Shown here piece by piece: positions 17,712 to 25,315 of a DNA stretch of 64,000 bases (position 1 is the stretch's first letter; each line of letters opens with the position of its first letter). The notes under the pieces are model-generated. The model searched no databases, was not told where the DNA came from, and saw only the letters and a list, made by a program, of their open reading frames with translations. Source of the DNA: Litoribacillus peritrichatus (GTDB taxonomy: Bacteria; Pseudomonadota; Gammaproteobacteria; Pseudomonadales; Litoribrevibacteraceae). The position numbers were made by a program, and so were the translations under genes. The stretch spans positions 434,001-498,000 of the forward strand of contig NZ_BAABBN010000004.1 in the NCBI RefSeq assembly GCF_039537985.1, given 5' to 3'.

Positions 17712-17727
17712 TGGCAAGCTAATTGCT
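17712..17727 (+). promoter_or_regulatory. Sigma-54 promoter for the fliK-flhB operon
   Basis: TGGCAAGCTAATTGCT: GG at 17713-17714 and GC at 17725-17726, exactly 10 bases apart. The -24 element is 6/7 of TGGCACG and the -12 element is TTGC. It begins 4 bases after hptB and would start RNA about 25 bases before the fliK ATG. Confidence 0.85.
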
Positions 17728-17763
17728 CTATAGAATCATGGTTATGATTTTTGGAGCAATAAC

Positions 17764-18969
17764 ATGGCAACTCCTCAACTGAATATTATTTCTTCAGAAG
17801 CCCCGGTTAGCAGCAAATCGGCTGATAATAAGGGCTTTCATCGCAGTGATTCAGAATCTGGTACCGATTTTTCGGACAGCTTCGAACAGGCAATGGCTGA
17901 TTTTGTAGAAAAGCAAAGCGGCACTCAGTCTCCGGTGGATGGCACTGCTTTGCCAGGCAGGGAAGGTGAGTTACCGGAAGGCTTTTTGAATGAACTGCAG
18001 CAAACTTTGGATGATTACTTTGCTCAGTTGGGCGATCTAGAGTCTTTAAGTGAAGATGAGTTGATGCAGGCTTATCAGGATATTTCTCAGCGGCTTGTAG
18101 GTCTGGCAAATGGCTTTGGCTTGCAGCTGAATGCGTCTGATATTCAAAATGCGTTGGCTAAACTGTCTGAAGGGCAGTTCACAATGCCTGTTGGTTTGCA
18201 GCAAAGTGGGCAAATGCCTTGGATGTTGCTTGGCCAAAATCAGCTGGGCGGTCAGCCTAAAGAAGGTTTGGTTGATACTGGTTTACCGCAAACGGCTGAT
18301 ACTTCTTTATTGTCTTCACTTAAGTTGTTAAAACAATCTGTGCAGTCTGAAAACTTTGCGAAAAGTTCTGTGTTGGATGGCCTCAAGTCGATGATGGCTT
18401 CTACGGCAGCTACCAGCCTGTCAGCGTCGTTGGATGATATAACCAACGGCTCGCAACCGACAGTACCGTTGCAAATGTATAATCAGCCTCAATCTTCCGC
18501 GATGGAAGAGGCTGAGGTTTCTTTGCAAAAAATTCCGGTTCCTCCAGGTCATCGTCAGTTTACTCAAGAGTTGAGTGAACGAGTCATGGTGATGTCGACC
18601 AAAAACATCCAAACCGCTGAGATTAAACTGTCGCCGCCTGAACTTGGCGCGTTGATGGTCAAAATTAATGTGGAGGGTGATCAGGCCAGTGTCGTCTTTA
18701 CTTCCCCGAATGCAGGTGTACGAGAAGCCCTGGAGCAACAAAGCTTCCGCCTTAAAGATATGATGGAAGAAAACGGGGTTGATCTGGTGGATGTTGATGT
18801 GTCCGATCAGCAAAAAGATGATTCCGAGCCGCAAGAACTTTATTCAGAGGAAAACAGTCGCCAACAAGCGGACGAGCCTGATGACACCGCCGTTATGGAA
18901 TTGCTGGAAAATCTGGATAAACAAAAATCGGTGACAGCGTCATTAAAGCTGGTTGATTATTACGCGTAA
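17764..18969 (+). CDS. fliK: FliK, flagellar hook-length control protein
   Basis: 401 residues. The secreted ruler that stops hook growth and switches FlhB specificity. The N-terminal roughly 250 residues are a low-conservation Ser/Gln/Asp-rich region. The C-terminal Flg_hook domain (about 255-350) contains LSPPELGALMVKINVEGDQA and the NAGVREALEQQSFRLKDMM segment. An Asp/Glu/Gln-rich tail follows. It opens the fliKLMNOPQR-flhB run directly under a sigma-54 promoter. A second FliK-like protein is on the minus strand at 41068. Confidence 0.92.
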   Translation: MATPQLNIISSEAPVSSKSADNKGFHRSDSESGTDFSDSFEQAMADFVEKQSGTQSPVDGTALPGREGELPEGFLNELQQTLDDYFAQLGDLESLSEDELMQAYQDISQRLVGLANGFGLQLNASDIQNALAKLSEGQFTMPVGLQQSGQMPWMLLGQNQLGGQPKEGLVDTGLPQTADTSLLSSLKLLKQSVQSENFAKSSVLDGLKSMMASTAATSLSASLDDITNGSQPTVPLQMYNQPQSSAMEEAEVSLQKIPVPPGHRQFTQELSERVMVMSTKNIQTAEIKLSPPELGALMVKINVEGDQASVVFTSPNAGVREALEQQSFRLKDMMEENGVDLVDVDVSDQQKDDSEPQELYSEENSRQQADEPDDTAVMELLENLDKQKSVTASLKLVDYYA

Positions 18970-19135
18970 GCTGGTTTTCTCATAACCTTGACTACAATTA
19001 AGAAAACACCTTTTTACATAATTATCAGTATATTAACTTGAAGAATGGCATTGAACTTAGGTAAAAAGGTGGTATTAATCAGGACGCTCATAGAGTGGCA
19101 TAATTTTAATAAACGCAAGGTGATACGGAGAAAAC

Positions 19136-19636
19136 ATGGCTGAAGAAGATATTGATATGTCGGATCAACCTCAAACAGGAAAGAAACGGCTGTTTTTGGT
19201 GATCGGAATCGTTGCTTTGGTGAGTTTGTTGTCCATCGGTGGTGTTGCCTTTTTGGTGTTCAGTGGCGATGACGAAAAATCGGAAGAGGATGTGGTCGAA
19301 GAGGTTGTAAAACTACCTGCGCAATACATGGAAATTCAACCTGCGTTTGTGGTGACTTATAAGGTAGGTAATCGTCAGCGTTACATGCAAGTTTATGTGA
19401 CTTTAATGGCTCGTGATTCTGACCTCATGGCGGCTCTGGAAGTCAACAAGCCAGCCATTCAAAGTGGTTTGTTGGCTATGTTTGGAAGCCAGGATTTTAA
19501 CCATCTGAAAACAGCGGAAGGCAAAGATGAGTTAAGAGAAAAGTCATTAAAAGTCGTGAATGAAGTGGTGGCTGAGAATATTGGCGAAGGAGGAATGGTT
19601 GAGCAGGTGTTATTTACCAACATAGTGATGCAATAA
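19136..19636 (+). CDS. fliL: FliL, flagellar basal body-associated protein
   Basis: 166 residues. A single-pass inner-membrane protein that surrounds the stators. A roughly 18-residue cytoplasmic head is followed by a TM helix (about 20-43: LFLVIGIVALVSLLSIGGVA) and a periplasmic domain with YMEIQPAFVVTYKVG and RQRYMQVYVTLMARD, typical of FliL. It precedes fliM by 111 bases. The upstream gap of 166 bases has no clear sigma-54 or sigma-28 site, so it is probably read from the fliK promoter. Confidence 0.94.
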   Translation: MAEEDIDMSDQPQTGKKRLFLVIGIVALVSLLSIGGVAFLVFSGDDEKSEEDVVEEVVKLPAQYMEIQPAFVVTYKVGNRQRYMQVYVTLMARDSDLMAALEVNKPAIQSGLLAMFGSQDFNHLKTAEGKDELREKSLKVVNEVVAENIGEGGMVEQVLFTNIVMQ

Positions 19637-19747
19637 CGTTCAGCACAGCTATCCAATAGTTTCATTGGTGGTTATGCAATTATGTTGGTTTGGTACGTGA
19701 TCAAGCATCTTTCTTTTTAATAACAAATAAATAAGCAGGTATGAGTT

Positions 19748-20719
19748 GTGCAGGACTTACTTTCACAAGATGAGATCGATGCGCTTTTACATGGCGTTGA
19801 TGATGGTGACGTTGATACCGATTCCGAAGGCGGAACGGGTGAAGGCGTAGCATCTTATGACATTACGAGTCAGGACCGGATTGTTCGTGGTCGGATGCCG
19901 ACGCTTGAGATGATTAACGAGCGATTCACCCGTTATACTCGTATCAGTTTATTTAATCTGTTAAGACGCAGCGCGGAAGTAGTGTCTGGCGGTGTTCAGA
20001 TTATGAAGTTTGGTGAGTACGTGCATTCTTTGTATGTGCCTACCAGTTTGAACTTGGTTAAGATCCGGCCATTGAAAGGCACTGGGCTTTTTGTTTTGGA
20101 TGCCAAACTGGTTTTTAAGTTGGTGGACAACTTCTTTGGTGGAGATGGCCGACACGCGAAAATTGAAGGGCGTGAGTTTACACCGACAGAAACCCGTATT
20201 GTTCAGATGGTTCTTGAGCAGCTGTTCATTGATATGAAGGAAGCCTGGGGCTCCATTCTCGATGTGGATTTCGAGTATCTTAACTCCGAAGTCAACCCTG
20301 CAATGGCCAACATTGTAAGCCCGGCTGAAGTCGTGGTGGTGAGCACTTTTCACATTGAACTTGACGGTGGCGGCGGTGATTTACAGCTGACGATTCCGTA
20401 TTCCATGATCGAGCCTTTGCGGGAAATCCTGGACGCCGGTGTTCAATCGGACATTGATGAAGTAGACGAACGCTGGGAAAAAATCCTCAGGGAGTATTGT
20501 CTGAATCTGACAGCGACCTTAACCGGGTCTGTTTGTAAACGACAGATGACGTTAGGAGAGATCGTTGAATGGAAGGTTGGGGACATTATTCCGGTTGAAA
20601 TGCCAGAGCATATTACTATGAGCGCGAACAGTGTTCCGACGTTTGATTGTCAGCTCGGGGCTTCTGCTGAGCGTTTGGCAGTGAAAGTGGTTAAACCTGT
20701 GAAGAAGCGATTGCGATAA
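19748..20719 (+). CDS. fliM: FliM, flagellar motor switch protein
   Basis: 323 residues. C-ring protein that binds phosphorylated CheY. It starts at GTG 19748 with the CheY-binding peptide DLLSQDEIDALLHGV at the very N-terminus. The CheC-like middle domain follows (RFTRYTRISLFNLLRRSAEV, then FFGGDGRHAKIEGREFTPTE), and a SpoA domain that binds FliN lies near the C-terminus (PEHITMSANSVPTFDCQLG). The upstream ATG at 19741 is in another frame. Both CheY proteins of the window are potential ligands. Confidence 0.97.
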   Translation: MQDLLSQDEIDALLHGVDDGDVDTDSEGGTGEGVASYDITSQDRIVRGRMPTLEMINERFTRYTRISLFNLLRRSAEVVSGGVQIMKFGEYVHSLYVPTSLNLVKIRPLKGTGLFVLDAKLVFKLVDNFFGGDGRHAKIEGREFTPTETRIVQMVLEQLFIDMKEAWGSILDVDFEYLNSEVNPAMANIVSPAEVVVVSTFHIELDGGGGDLQLTIPYSMIEPLREILDAGVQSDIDEVDERWEKILREYCLNLTATLTGSVCKRQMTLGEIVEWKVGDIIPVEMPEHITMSANSVPTFDCQLGASAERLAVKVVKPVKKRLR

Positions 20720-20827
20720 GAAGGCTATTCGTTACTTAAACGTAGCCAAAGTTTTCTTACCTTTCATGTGGTGAGAAACGTATAAATTAAAGAACACCTA
20801 GATTGAAGTATTTAAAGGGGAGTCGAC

Positions 20828-21283
20828 ATGGCTGACGAAAATACGCCTGAAGGTCAGGAAGAGAATGTAGATCAAGATCAACTGTCGGATGAGTGGGCGG
20901 CAGCGATGGAAGAGGCCGGTGCGGGTGGGTCAGAAAGTGGTGATGAAGCCGTATCGGAAAAAAATAAGATTCTTGAGCCGGATAATGAGCCTATGGAAGG
21001 TGATATGCTGGCCGATCCGAATAACCCTAATCTGGATGTTATTCTTGATATTCCGGTCACCATTTCCATGGAGGTGGGTAATACTGAAATCTCCATCCGT
21101 AACTTGCTTCAGCTGAACCAAGGGTCTGTTATCGAGCTGGACAGACTGGCAGGTGAGCCGCTGGATGTATTGGTGAATGGTCAATTAATCGCACACGGGG
21201 AAGTTGTGATGGTGAACGAAAAGTTCGGTATTCGACTGACCGATGTGGTGAGCCCAACCGAACGTATTAAGAAACTTCGATAG
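20828..21283 (+). CDS. fliN: FliN, flagellar motor switch protein
   Basis: 151 residues. C-ring SpoA-domain protein that also docks FliH. The first roughly 70 residues are acidic and variable; the SpoA domain (about 75-150) shows LDIPVTISMEVGNTEISIRN, LNQGSVIELDRLAGEPLDV and GEVVMVNEKFGIRLTDVVS. It is preceded by AGGGGAG and followed by a very stable hairpin before fliO. Confidence 0.96.
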   Translation: MADENTPEGQEENVDQDQLSDEWAAAMEEAGAGGSESGDEAVSEKNKILEPDNEPMEGDMLADPNNPNLDVILDIPVTISMEVGNTEISIRNLLQLNQGSVIELDRLAGEPLDVLVNGQLIAHGEVVMVNEKFGIRLTDVVSPTERIKKLR

Positions 21284-21312
21284 CCTGTTTGTATAAACCT
21301 TCTGAACCCCTG

Positions 21313-21355
21313 AACAAAAGATGGGTAACAGCTAAGCTGTTATTCATCTTTTGTT
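21313..21355. other. 20-bp near-perfect hairpin between fliN and fliO
   Basis: Arms 21313-21332 and 21336-21355 pair over all 20 positions (two are G-U in RNA) around a 3-base TAA loop. The outer arms are A-rich on the left and T-rich on the right, so it could act as an intrinsic terminator in either direction, but the expected T-run after the right arm is missing. It may attenuate the operon or protect mRNA ends between fliN and fliO. Confidence 0.75.
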
Positions 21356-21425
21356 AGTCACCTTAATTTTTCACTGTTAGACTGATATAAGCCGTAATAA
21401 AAAATAACAGGGTATTGTAATCGGG

Positions 21426-22112
21426 ATGTCTGTGAAAAATTCTTACTTTCGTTTCAGCTTAGTGTTGCTGTTCTTGTGTTCTTTGAATACTTCTTTGGCC
21501 AGCGACGTTTCAGTGGAGGATGTTCTTATTCCTGAGGAGGCAGCTGAAAGTTCTTCAGATGCGAATGTTTCAAAAACGAACTCTTCTTCAGATATGGCTG
21601 TTTCTGATTCGAATGCGTCAGAAAAGGCAGAGCAGAGTCAGGAAACACCTCAGACGGCCACTTCGGATTACGTCAAACAATTGATGAGTGATCCTCAAAA
21701 TCCGGATTCTACCAACTCCCATACCTCGACTGTGCAGCTGGCTACAACGGTTGCAGGGCTTTTTGCGGTAATAGGCATGATTTTTGTAGCTGCTTGGTTA
21801 GTACGACGTTTATCTGGCGGTCAGATTGGACAAAGTAATGCGGTGATCAAAATATTGGCGACGCAGGCTTTAGGTACCAAAGAACGCATTTGCTTGATAG
21901 ACGTGGGCGGCCAGCAGGTTTTGGTTGGGATTACGGCGCAAGCAATGCAGACCTTAATGGTTCTTGATGAACCGATTGATATTAAGGCAAATAAGAAGCA
22001 AGCGACCTGGTCTTCTCCTGAATCTGTTAATAGCGTATTCGGCGCTAAGTTACAGACCATGTTAAAGGGGACGGCAGTAAATGAGGGTAAACAGACTAAA
22101 GTGGACGATTAG
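21426..22112 (+). CDS. fliO: FliO, flagellar export gate assembly protein
   Basis: 228 residues. FliO helps assemble the FliP ring. An N-terminal signal-like hydrophobic segment (about 8-25) is followed by an unusually long Ser/Asp/Glu/Gln-rich region (about 27-102), a TM helix (about 104-126: LATTVAGLFAVIGMIFVAAW) and the cytoplasmic FliO domain (VIKILATQALGTKERICLID, VGGQQVLVGITAQ). The polar region makes it longer than many FliO proteins. It overlaps fliP by 32 bases in another frame. Confidence 0.93.
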   Translation: MSVKNSYFRFSLVLLFLCSLNTSLASDVSVEDVLIPEEAAESSSDANVSKTNSSSDMAVSDSNASEKAEQSQETPQTATSDYVKQLMSDPQNPDSTNSHTSTVQLATTVAGLFAVIGMIFVAAWLVRRLSGGQIGQSNAVIKILATQALGTKERICLIDVGGQQVLVGITAQAMQTLMVLDEPIDIKANKKQATWSSPESVNSVFGAKLQTMLKGTAVNEGKQTKVDD

Positions 22113-22833
22113 TCTCTTAATCGGATTTTTGACGGTTTTACCCGCTTGGGCTGAACCGGGCATTCCCGCCGTTGCTTTGACAACGAACCCTGATGGCAGT
22201 CAGGAATACACAGTTACCATCCAAATTTTAGCCATCATGACCATGCTGACTTTGTTGCCAGCCATGGTCATGATGATGACATCTTTCACTCGAATTATTA
22301 TCGTATTTTCCATTGTCCGACAGGCCATGGGGCTTCAGCAATCGCCTTCGAATCAAATTCTGGTTGGTTTGGCGCTGTTTTTAACGTTTTTTATTATGAC
22401 CCCCATTTTGGAAGACATTCATAAAAACGCTTTAATGCCATACATCAATGAAGAACTGACCTCGCTGGAAGCGCTGGAAATAGCTGAAAAACCCATGCGG
22501 GCATTTATGCTGGGGCAAACCCGCGAAGATGATATTGCCTTGTTCGTCCGGATTTCAGGGAAAACCGACATAGAGGGGCCTGAGGATATTCCGCTCAATA
22601 TTGTGATTCCTGCCTTTGTGACCAGTGAGCTTAAAACTGCGTTTCAGATTGGGTTTCTGATTTTTATTCCTTTTTTGATCATCGATATGGTGGTCGCTTC
22701 CGTTTTGATGGCGATGGGTATGATGATGTTGTCACCCATCATTATTTCTCTGCCTTTTAAAATTATGTTGTTTGTCTTGGTGGATGGCTGGGCGTTAATT
22801 ATTGGAACGCTGGCGTCGAGTTTTAACGTTTGA
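22081..22833 (+). CDS. fliP: FliP, flagellar type III export gate protein
   Basis: 250 residues. Core pore protein of the export gate, with FliQ and FliR. A cleavable signal peptide (about 1-24, ending PAWA) is followed by the signature TLLPAMVMMMTSFTRIIIVF, ALFLTFFIMTPILEDIHKNA and the C-terminal FLIFIPFLIIDMVVASVLMA and DGWALIIGTLASSF segments. The start lies inside fliO, implying translational coupling. Confidence 0.97.
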   Translation: MRVNRLKWTISLLIGFLTVLPAWAEPGIPAVALTTNPDGSQEYTVTIQILAIMTMLTLLPAMVMMMTSFTRIIIVFSIVRQAMGLQQSPSNQILVGLALFLTFFIMTPILEDIHKNALMPYINEELTSLEALEIAEKPMRAFMLGQTREDDIALFVRISGKTDIEGPEDIPLNIVIPAFVTSELKTAFQIGFLIFIPFLIIDMVVASVLMAMGMMMLSPIIISLPFKIMLFVLVDGWALIIGTLASSFNV

Positions 22834-22848
22834 CTGGGGAGAGAAAGC

Positions 22849-23118
22849 ATGACACCTGAAGTGGTAGTGGATATTTTTTCGGAAGCGATTTATCTGATTA
22901 TGATCATGGTATCGCTGATCATTGCTCCGAGTTTGGTGGTTGGTCTGATTGTGAGTACTTTTCAGGCCGCAACCCAGATTAACGAACAAACGCTGACGTT
23001 TTTGCCTCGCTTGATTGTTACTTTGTTCACTCTGATTGTGGGTGGGCCATGGTTAATGAGGGAGTTGATGGACTATACCCAGACTTTGATTACCAACATT
23101 CCGTTTGTGATTGGCTAA
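22849..23118 (+). CDS. fliQ: FliQ, flagellar export gate protein
   Basis: 89 residues, two TM helices (about 15-37 and 50-75), with VVGLIVSTFQAATQINEQTL and TFLPRLIVTLFTLIVGGPWL, the standard FliQ sequence. It lies 15 bases after fliP with GGGGAGAG as ribosome site, and ends 10 bases before the fliR ATG. Confidence 0.97.
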   Translation: MTPEVVVDIFSEAIYLIMIMVSLIIAPSLVVGLIVSTFQAATQINEQTLTFLPRLIVTLFTLIVGGPWLMRELMDYTQTLITNIPFVIG

Positions 23119-23128
23119 GGACCGCGCC

Positions 23129-23905
23129 ATGATCGAAGTCAGTACACCTGAAATTACCGCATGGGTTGGCCGATACATGTGGCCCATGTTTCGTATTTCA
23201 GGTTTTTTGATGGCTGCCCCTTTCTTTGGCGCTAATTTTGTTCCGACGCGCATACGATTGTTGTTGGCGCTGGTGATCACGATTGTGGTTGCGCCAATCT
23301 TACCGCCTGTGCCGAGAATGGACCCGCTGGCGATGGAGCACATTTTACTGATTTTGAACCAGACTTTGATCGGTGTTTGCTTGGGCTTTTTGCTGCAAAT
23401 TTTTATGCAGCTGTTTGTGATTTCAGGCCAGATCATTGGTATGAAAATGGGACTGGGTTTCGCGATGATGAACGACCCGGCGAACGGGGTCAGTGTGCCT
23501 GTGATATCCCAGTTTTATTTGATGATGGTGACGGTCATGTTTCTTGCCAGTAACGGCCATTTGGTGGCCATTGAAATACTGGTGGAGAGTTTTTATACCA
23601 TCCCCGTAAATGTAAAAGGGCTGGATGTGGAAGACCTGCATCTCATTCCTTTGTGGGGAAGCTGGATGATGGCGGGGGCTTTGTTGATGTCGTTACCTGC
23701 CGTAGTCGCGTTAACCATAGTCAATATGGCGTTTGGTGTGATGAGCCGTGCAGCGCCTCAGATGAACGTGTTTGCCTTGGGCTTTCCTGTGGCTTTGATT
23801 CTGGGATTGTTTGTTATGTGGGTTACTCAAATTAATATGTTGGCGCTTTATCAGACGTTTGTGGCGGATACGTTGCAGTTTATGCGTTTGCTTGTTAAAG
23901 CATAG
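23129..23905 (+). CDS. fliR: FliR, flagellar export gate protein
   Basis: 258 residues, about six hydrophobic helices. Completes the FliPQR pore with FliP and FliQ. Family features: FRISGFLMAAPFFGANFVP at the N-terminus, GFLLQIFMQLFVISGQIIG and SRAAPQMNVFALGFPVALI. ATG 23129 with AAGGA 7 bases upstream is preferred to the TTG at 23111, which would overlap fliQ. flhB follows after 42 bases. Confidence 0.96.
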   Translation: MIEVSTPEITAWVGRYMWPMFRISGFLMAAPFFGANFVPTRIRLLLALVITIVVAPILPPVPRMDPLAMEHILLILNQTLIGVCLGFLLQIFMQLFVISGQIIGMKMGLGFAMMNDPANGVSVPVISQFYLMMVTVMFLASNGHLVAIEILVESFYTIPVNVKGLDVEDLHLIPLWGSWMMAGALLMSLPAVVALTIVNMAFGVMSRAAPQMNVFALGFPVALILGLFVMWVTQINMLALYQTFVADTLQFMRLLVKA

Positions 23906-23947
23906 TATTCAGATGATTTTGCTTCCTGGTTTCAAATAGGGTTTGTT

Positions 23948-25081
23948 ATGGCAGAAGAAGACAGCAGTCAGGAAAAATCAGAAGAGGCCACGCCCAGGCG
24001 GATTGAAAAAGCCAGGGAGGAAGGCGATGTTCCCCGGTCGCGGGAACTGAGTACCTTTGCTGTTCTGATGGCAGGAACCGTAGGGCTTTGGATTTTTGGC
24101 GGCAATATCACTGAATCGATGATGAATCTAATGAAAGATAATTTTTCGGTTCAGCGTGCAGCGGTTTTTGACACGAACCAGATGGCTATTCACTTGGCCA
24201 GTTCAGCGGAAGAGGCTGTGTTGGGGTTGGCTCCGTTGATGGCTCTGTTGTTGTTTGCAGCCATTGCCGGGCCGCTTGGTTTGGGTGGATGGAACTTTGC
24301 CAGTAAAGCATTGGCGCCAAAATTAAATCGTATCAGCCCGATCAGTGGTTTCAAGCGTATGTTCTCGATGCGCTCAGTGATCGAACTTATTAAGTCAATT
24401 CTTAAAATTTGCCTGGTCGGTGGCCTTGCGGTTTTGATTATGGATTGGATGCAATATGAAATCCTGACATTGCCGATGGAATCGCTGGAGCAATCAATCA
24501 AGCATTCGATGGTGATTATCTCGTTAAGTGCCATTGCGTTGTCGTCTGCCACCTTGATCATTGCCATCATTGATGTGCCCTACCAGATTTATGAGCATGC
24601 CAAAAAACTCAAAATGAGCATGCAGGAAATCAAGGATGAATTTAAAGAAACGGAAGGTAAGCCAGAAGTTAAACGTAAGATTCGTCAGTTACAAATGGAG
24701 ATGGCCAACAGCCGAATGATGGGCGATGTGCCGGATGCGGATGTTATCATTACTAACCCGACCCACTATTCGGTGGCGTTGAAATACGACCCTAAAGTGG
24801 CGTCTGCGCCGATCATGCTGGCAAAAGGCGCGGATCAAATCGCACTTAAAATTCGTGAGATTGGTAACGAATACGACATTCCAATTCTGGAAGCGCCGCC
24901 ACTGGCTCGTGCTATTTTTTATAACACGGAAATTGGGGATGAAATTCCAGAAGGGCTGTATGTGGCGATCGCTCAGGTACTGGCTTACATATTCCAGTTG
25001 GATCAGTACATGAAGGGCAGAGGGCCGAAACCGAAAGATCTTGGAGATATGCCAATTCCAGACGATTTACAACACGATTAA
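23948..25081 (+). CDS. flhB: FlhB, flagellar export switch protein
   Basis: 377 residues. Export gate protein whose cytoplasmic domain self-cleaves to change substrate class. N-terminus EKSEEATPRRIEKAREEGDV and four TM helices (about 30-210) are typical. The autocleavage motif is N270-P271-T272-H273 (TNPTHYSVALKYDP), followed by APIMLAKGADQIALKIREI and ILEAPPLARAIFYNTEIGDE. It ends the fliK-to-flhB run and has a hairpin terminator right after. A stand-alone copy of the post-cleavage domain is encoded at 40769. Confidence 0.97.
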   Translation: MAEEDSSQEKSEEATPRRIEKAREEGDVPRSRELSTFAVLMAGTVGLWIFGGNITESMMNLMKDNFSVQRAAVFDTNQMAIHLASSAEEAVLGLAPLMALLLFAAIAGPLGLGGWNFASKALAPKLNRISPISGFKRMFSMRSVIELIKSILKICLVGGLAVLIMDWMQYEILTLPMESLEQSIKHSMVIISLSAIALSSATLIIAIIDVPYQIYEHAKKLKMSMQEIKDEFKETEGKPEVKRKIRQLQMEMANSRMMGDVPDADVIITNPTHYSVALKYDPKVASAPIMLAKGADQIALKIREIGNEYDIPILEAPPLARAIFYNTEIGDEIPEGLYVAIAQVLAYIFQLDQYMKGRGPKPKDLGDMPIPDDLQHD

Positions 25082-25085
25082 GTCT

Positions 25086-25127
25086 AATGCGGAAATTTCT
25101 TTGCTGGGAGGAAGTTTTCGCATTTTT
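25086..25127 (+). terminator. Hairpin terminator after flhB
   Basis: Arms 25086-25101 and 25109-25124 pair over 16 positions (three G-U) around a 7-base loop, followed by three more T residues. It sits 4 bases after the flhB stop, which marks the end of the fliK-flhB transcript before the flhA promoter. Confidence 0.75.
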
Positions 25128-25233
25128 GGTTATATGTTCACTGACATAAAACCCTCCTGCCTCAGGTTGCAATTGGCCCATATTGTTTTTTAAACCGAAG
25201 TTATTTTAATTATTTTCCGAAATATACCGAAAT

Positions 25234-25250
25234 AGGAACACTTCTTGCGG
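25234..25250 (+). promoter_or_regulatory. Sigma-54 promoter for flhA
   Basis: AGGAACACTTCTTGCGG: GG at 25235-25236, GC at 25247-25248, 10 bases apart, with AC in the -24 element and TTGC at -12. RNA would start about 55 bases before the flhA ATG. The gap upstream (25128-25233) holds no other recognisable element. Confidence 0.78.
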
Positions 25251-25315
25251 AAGACCCTTCAGATTAATTAATGCGTCAAAAAAATGTAGTCGACGTTTAA
25301 AGGGAGTGGAGCTTA

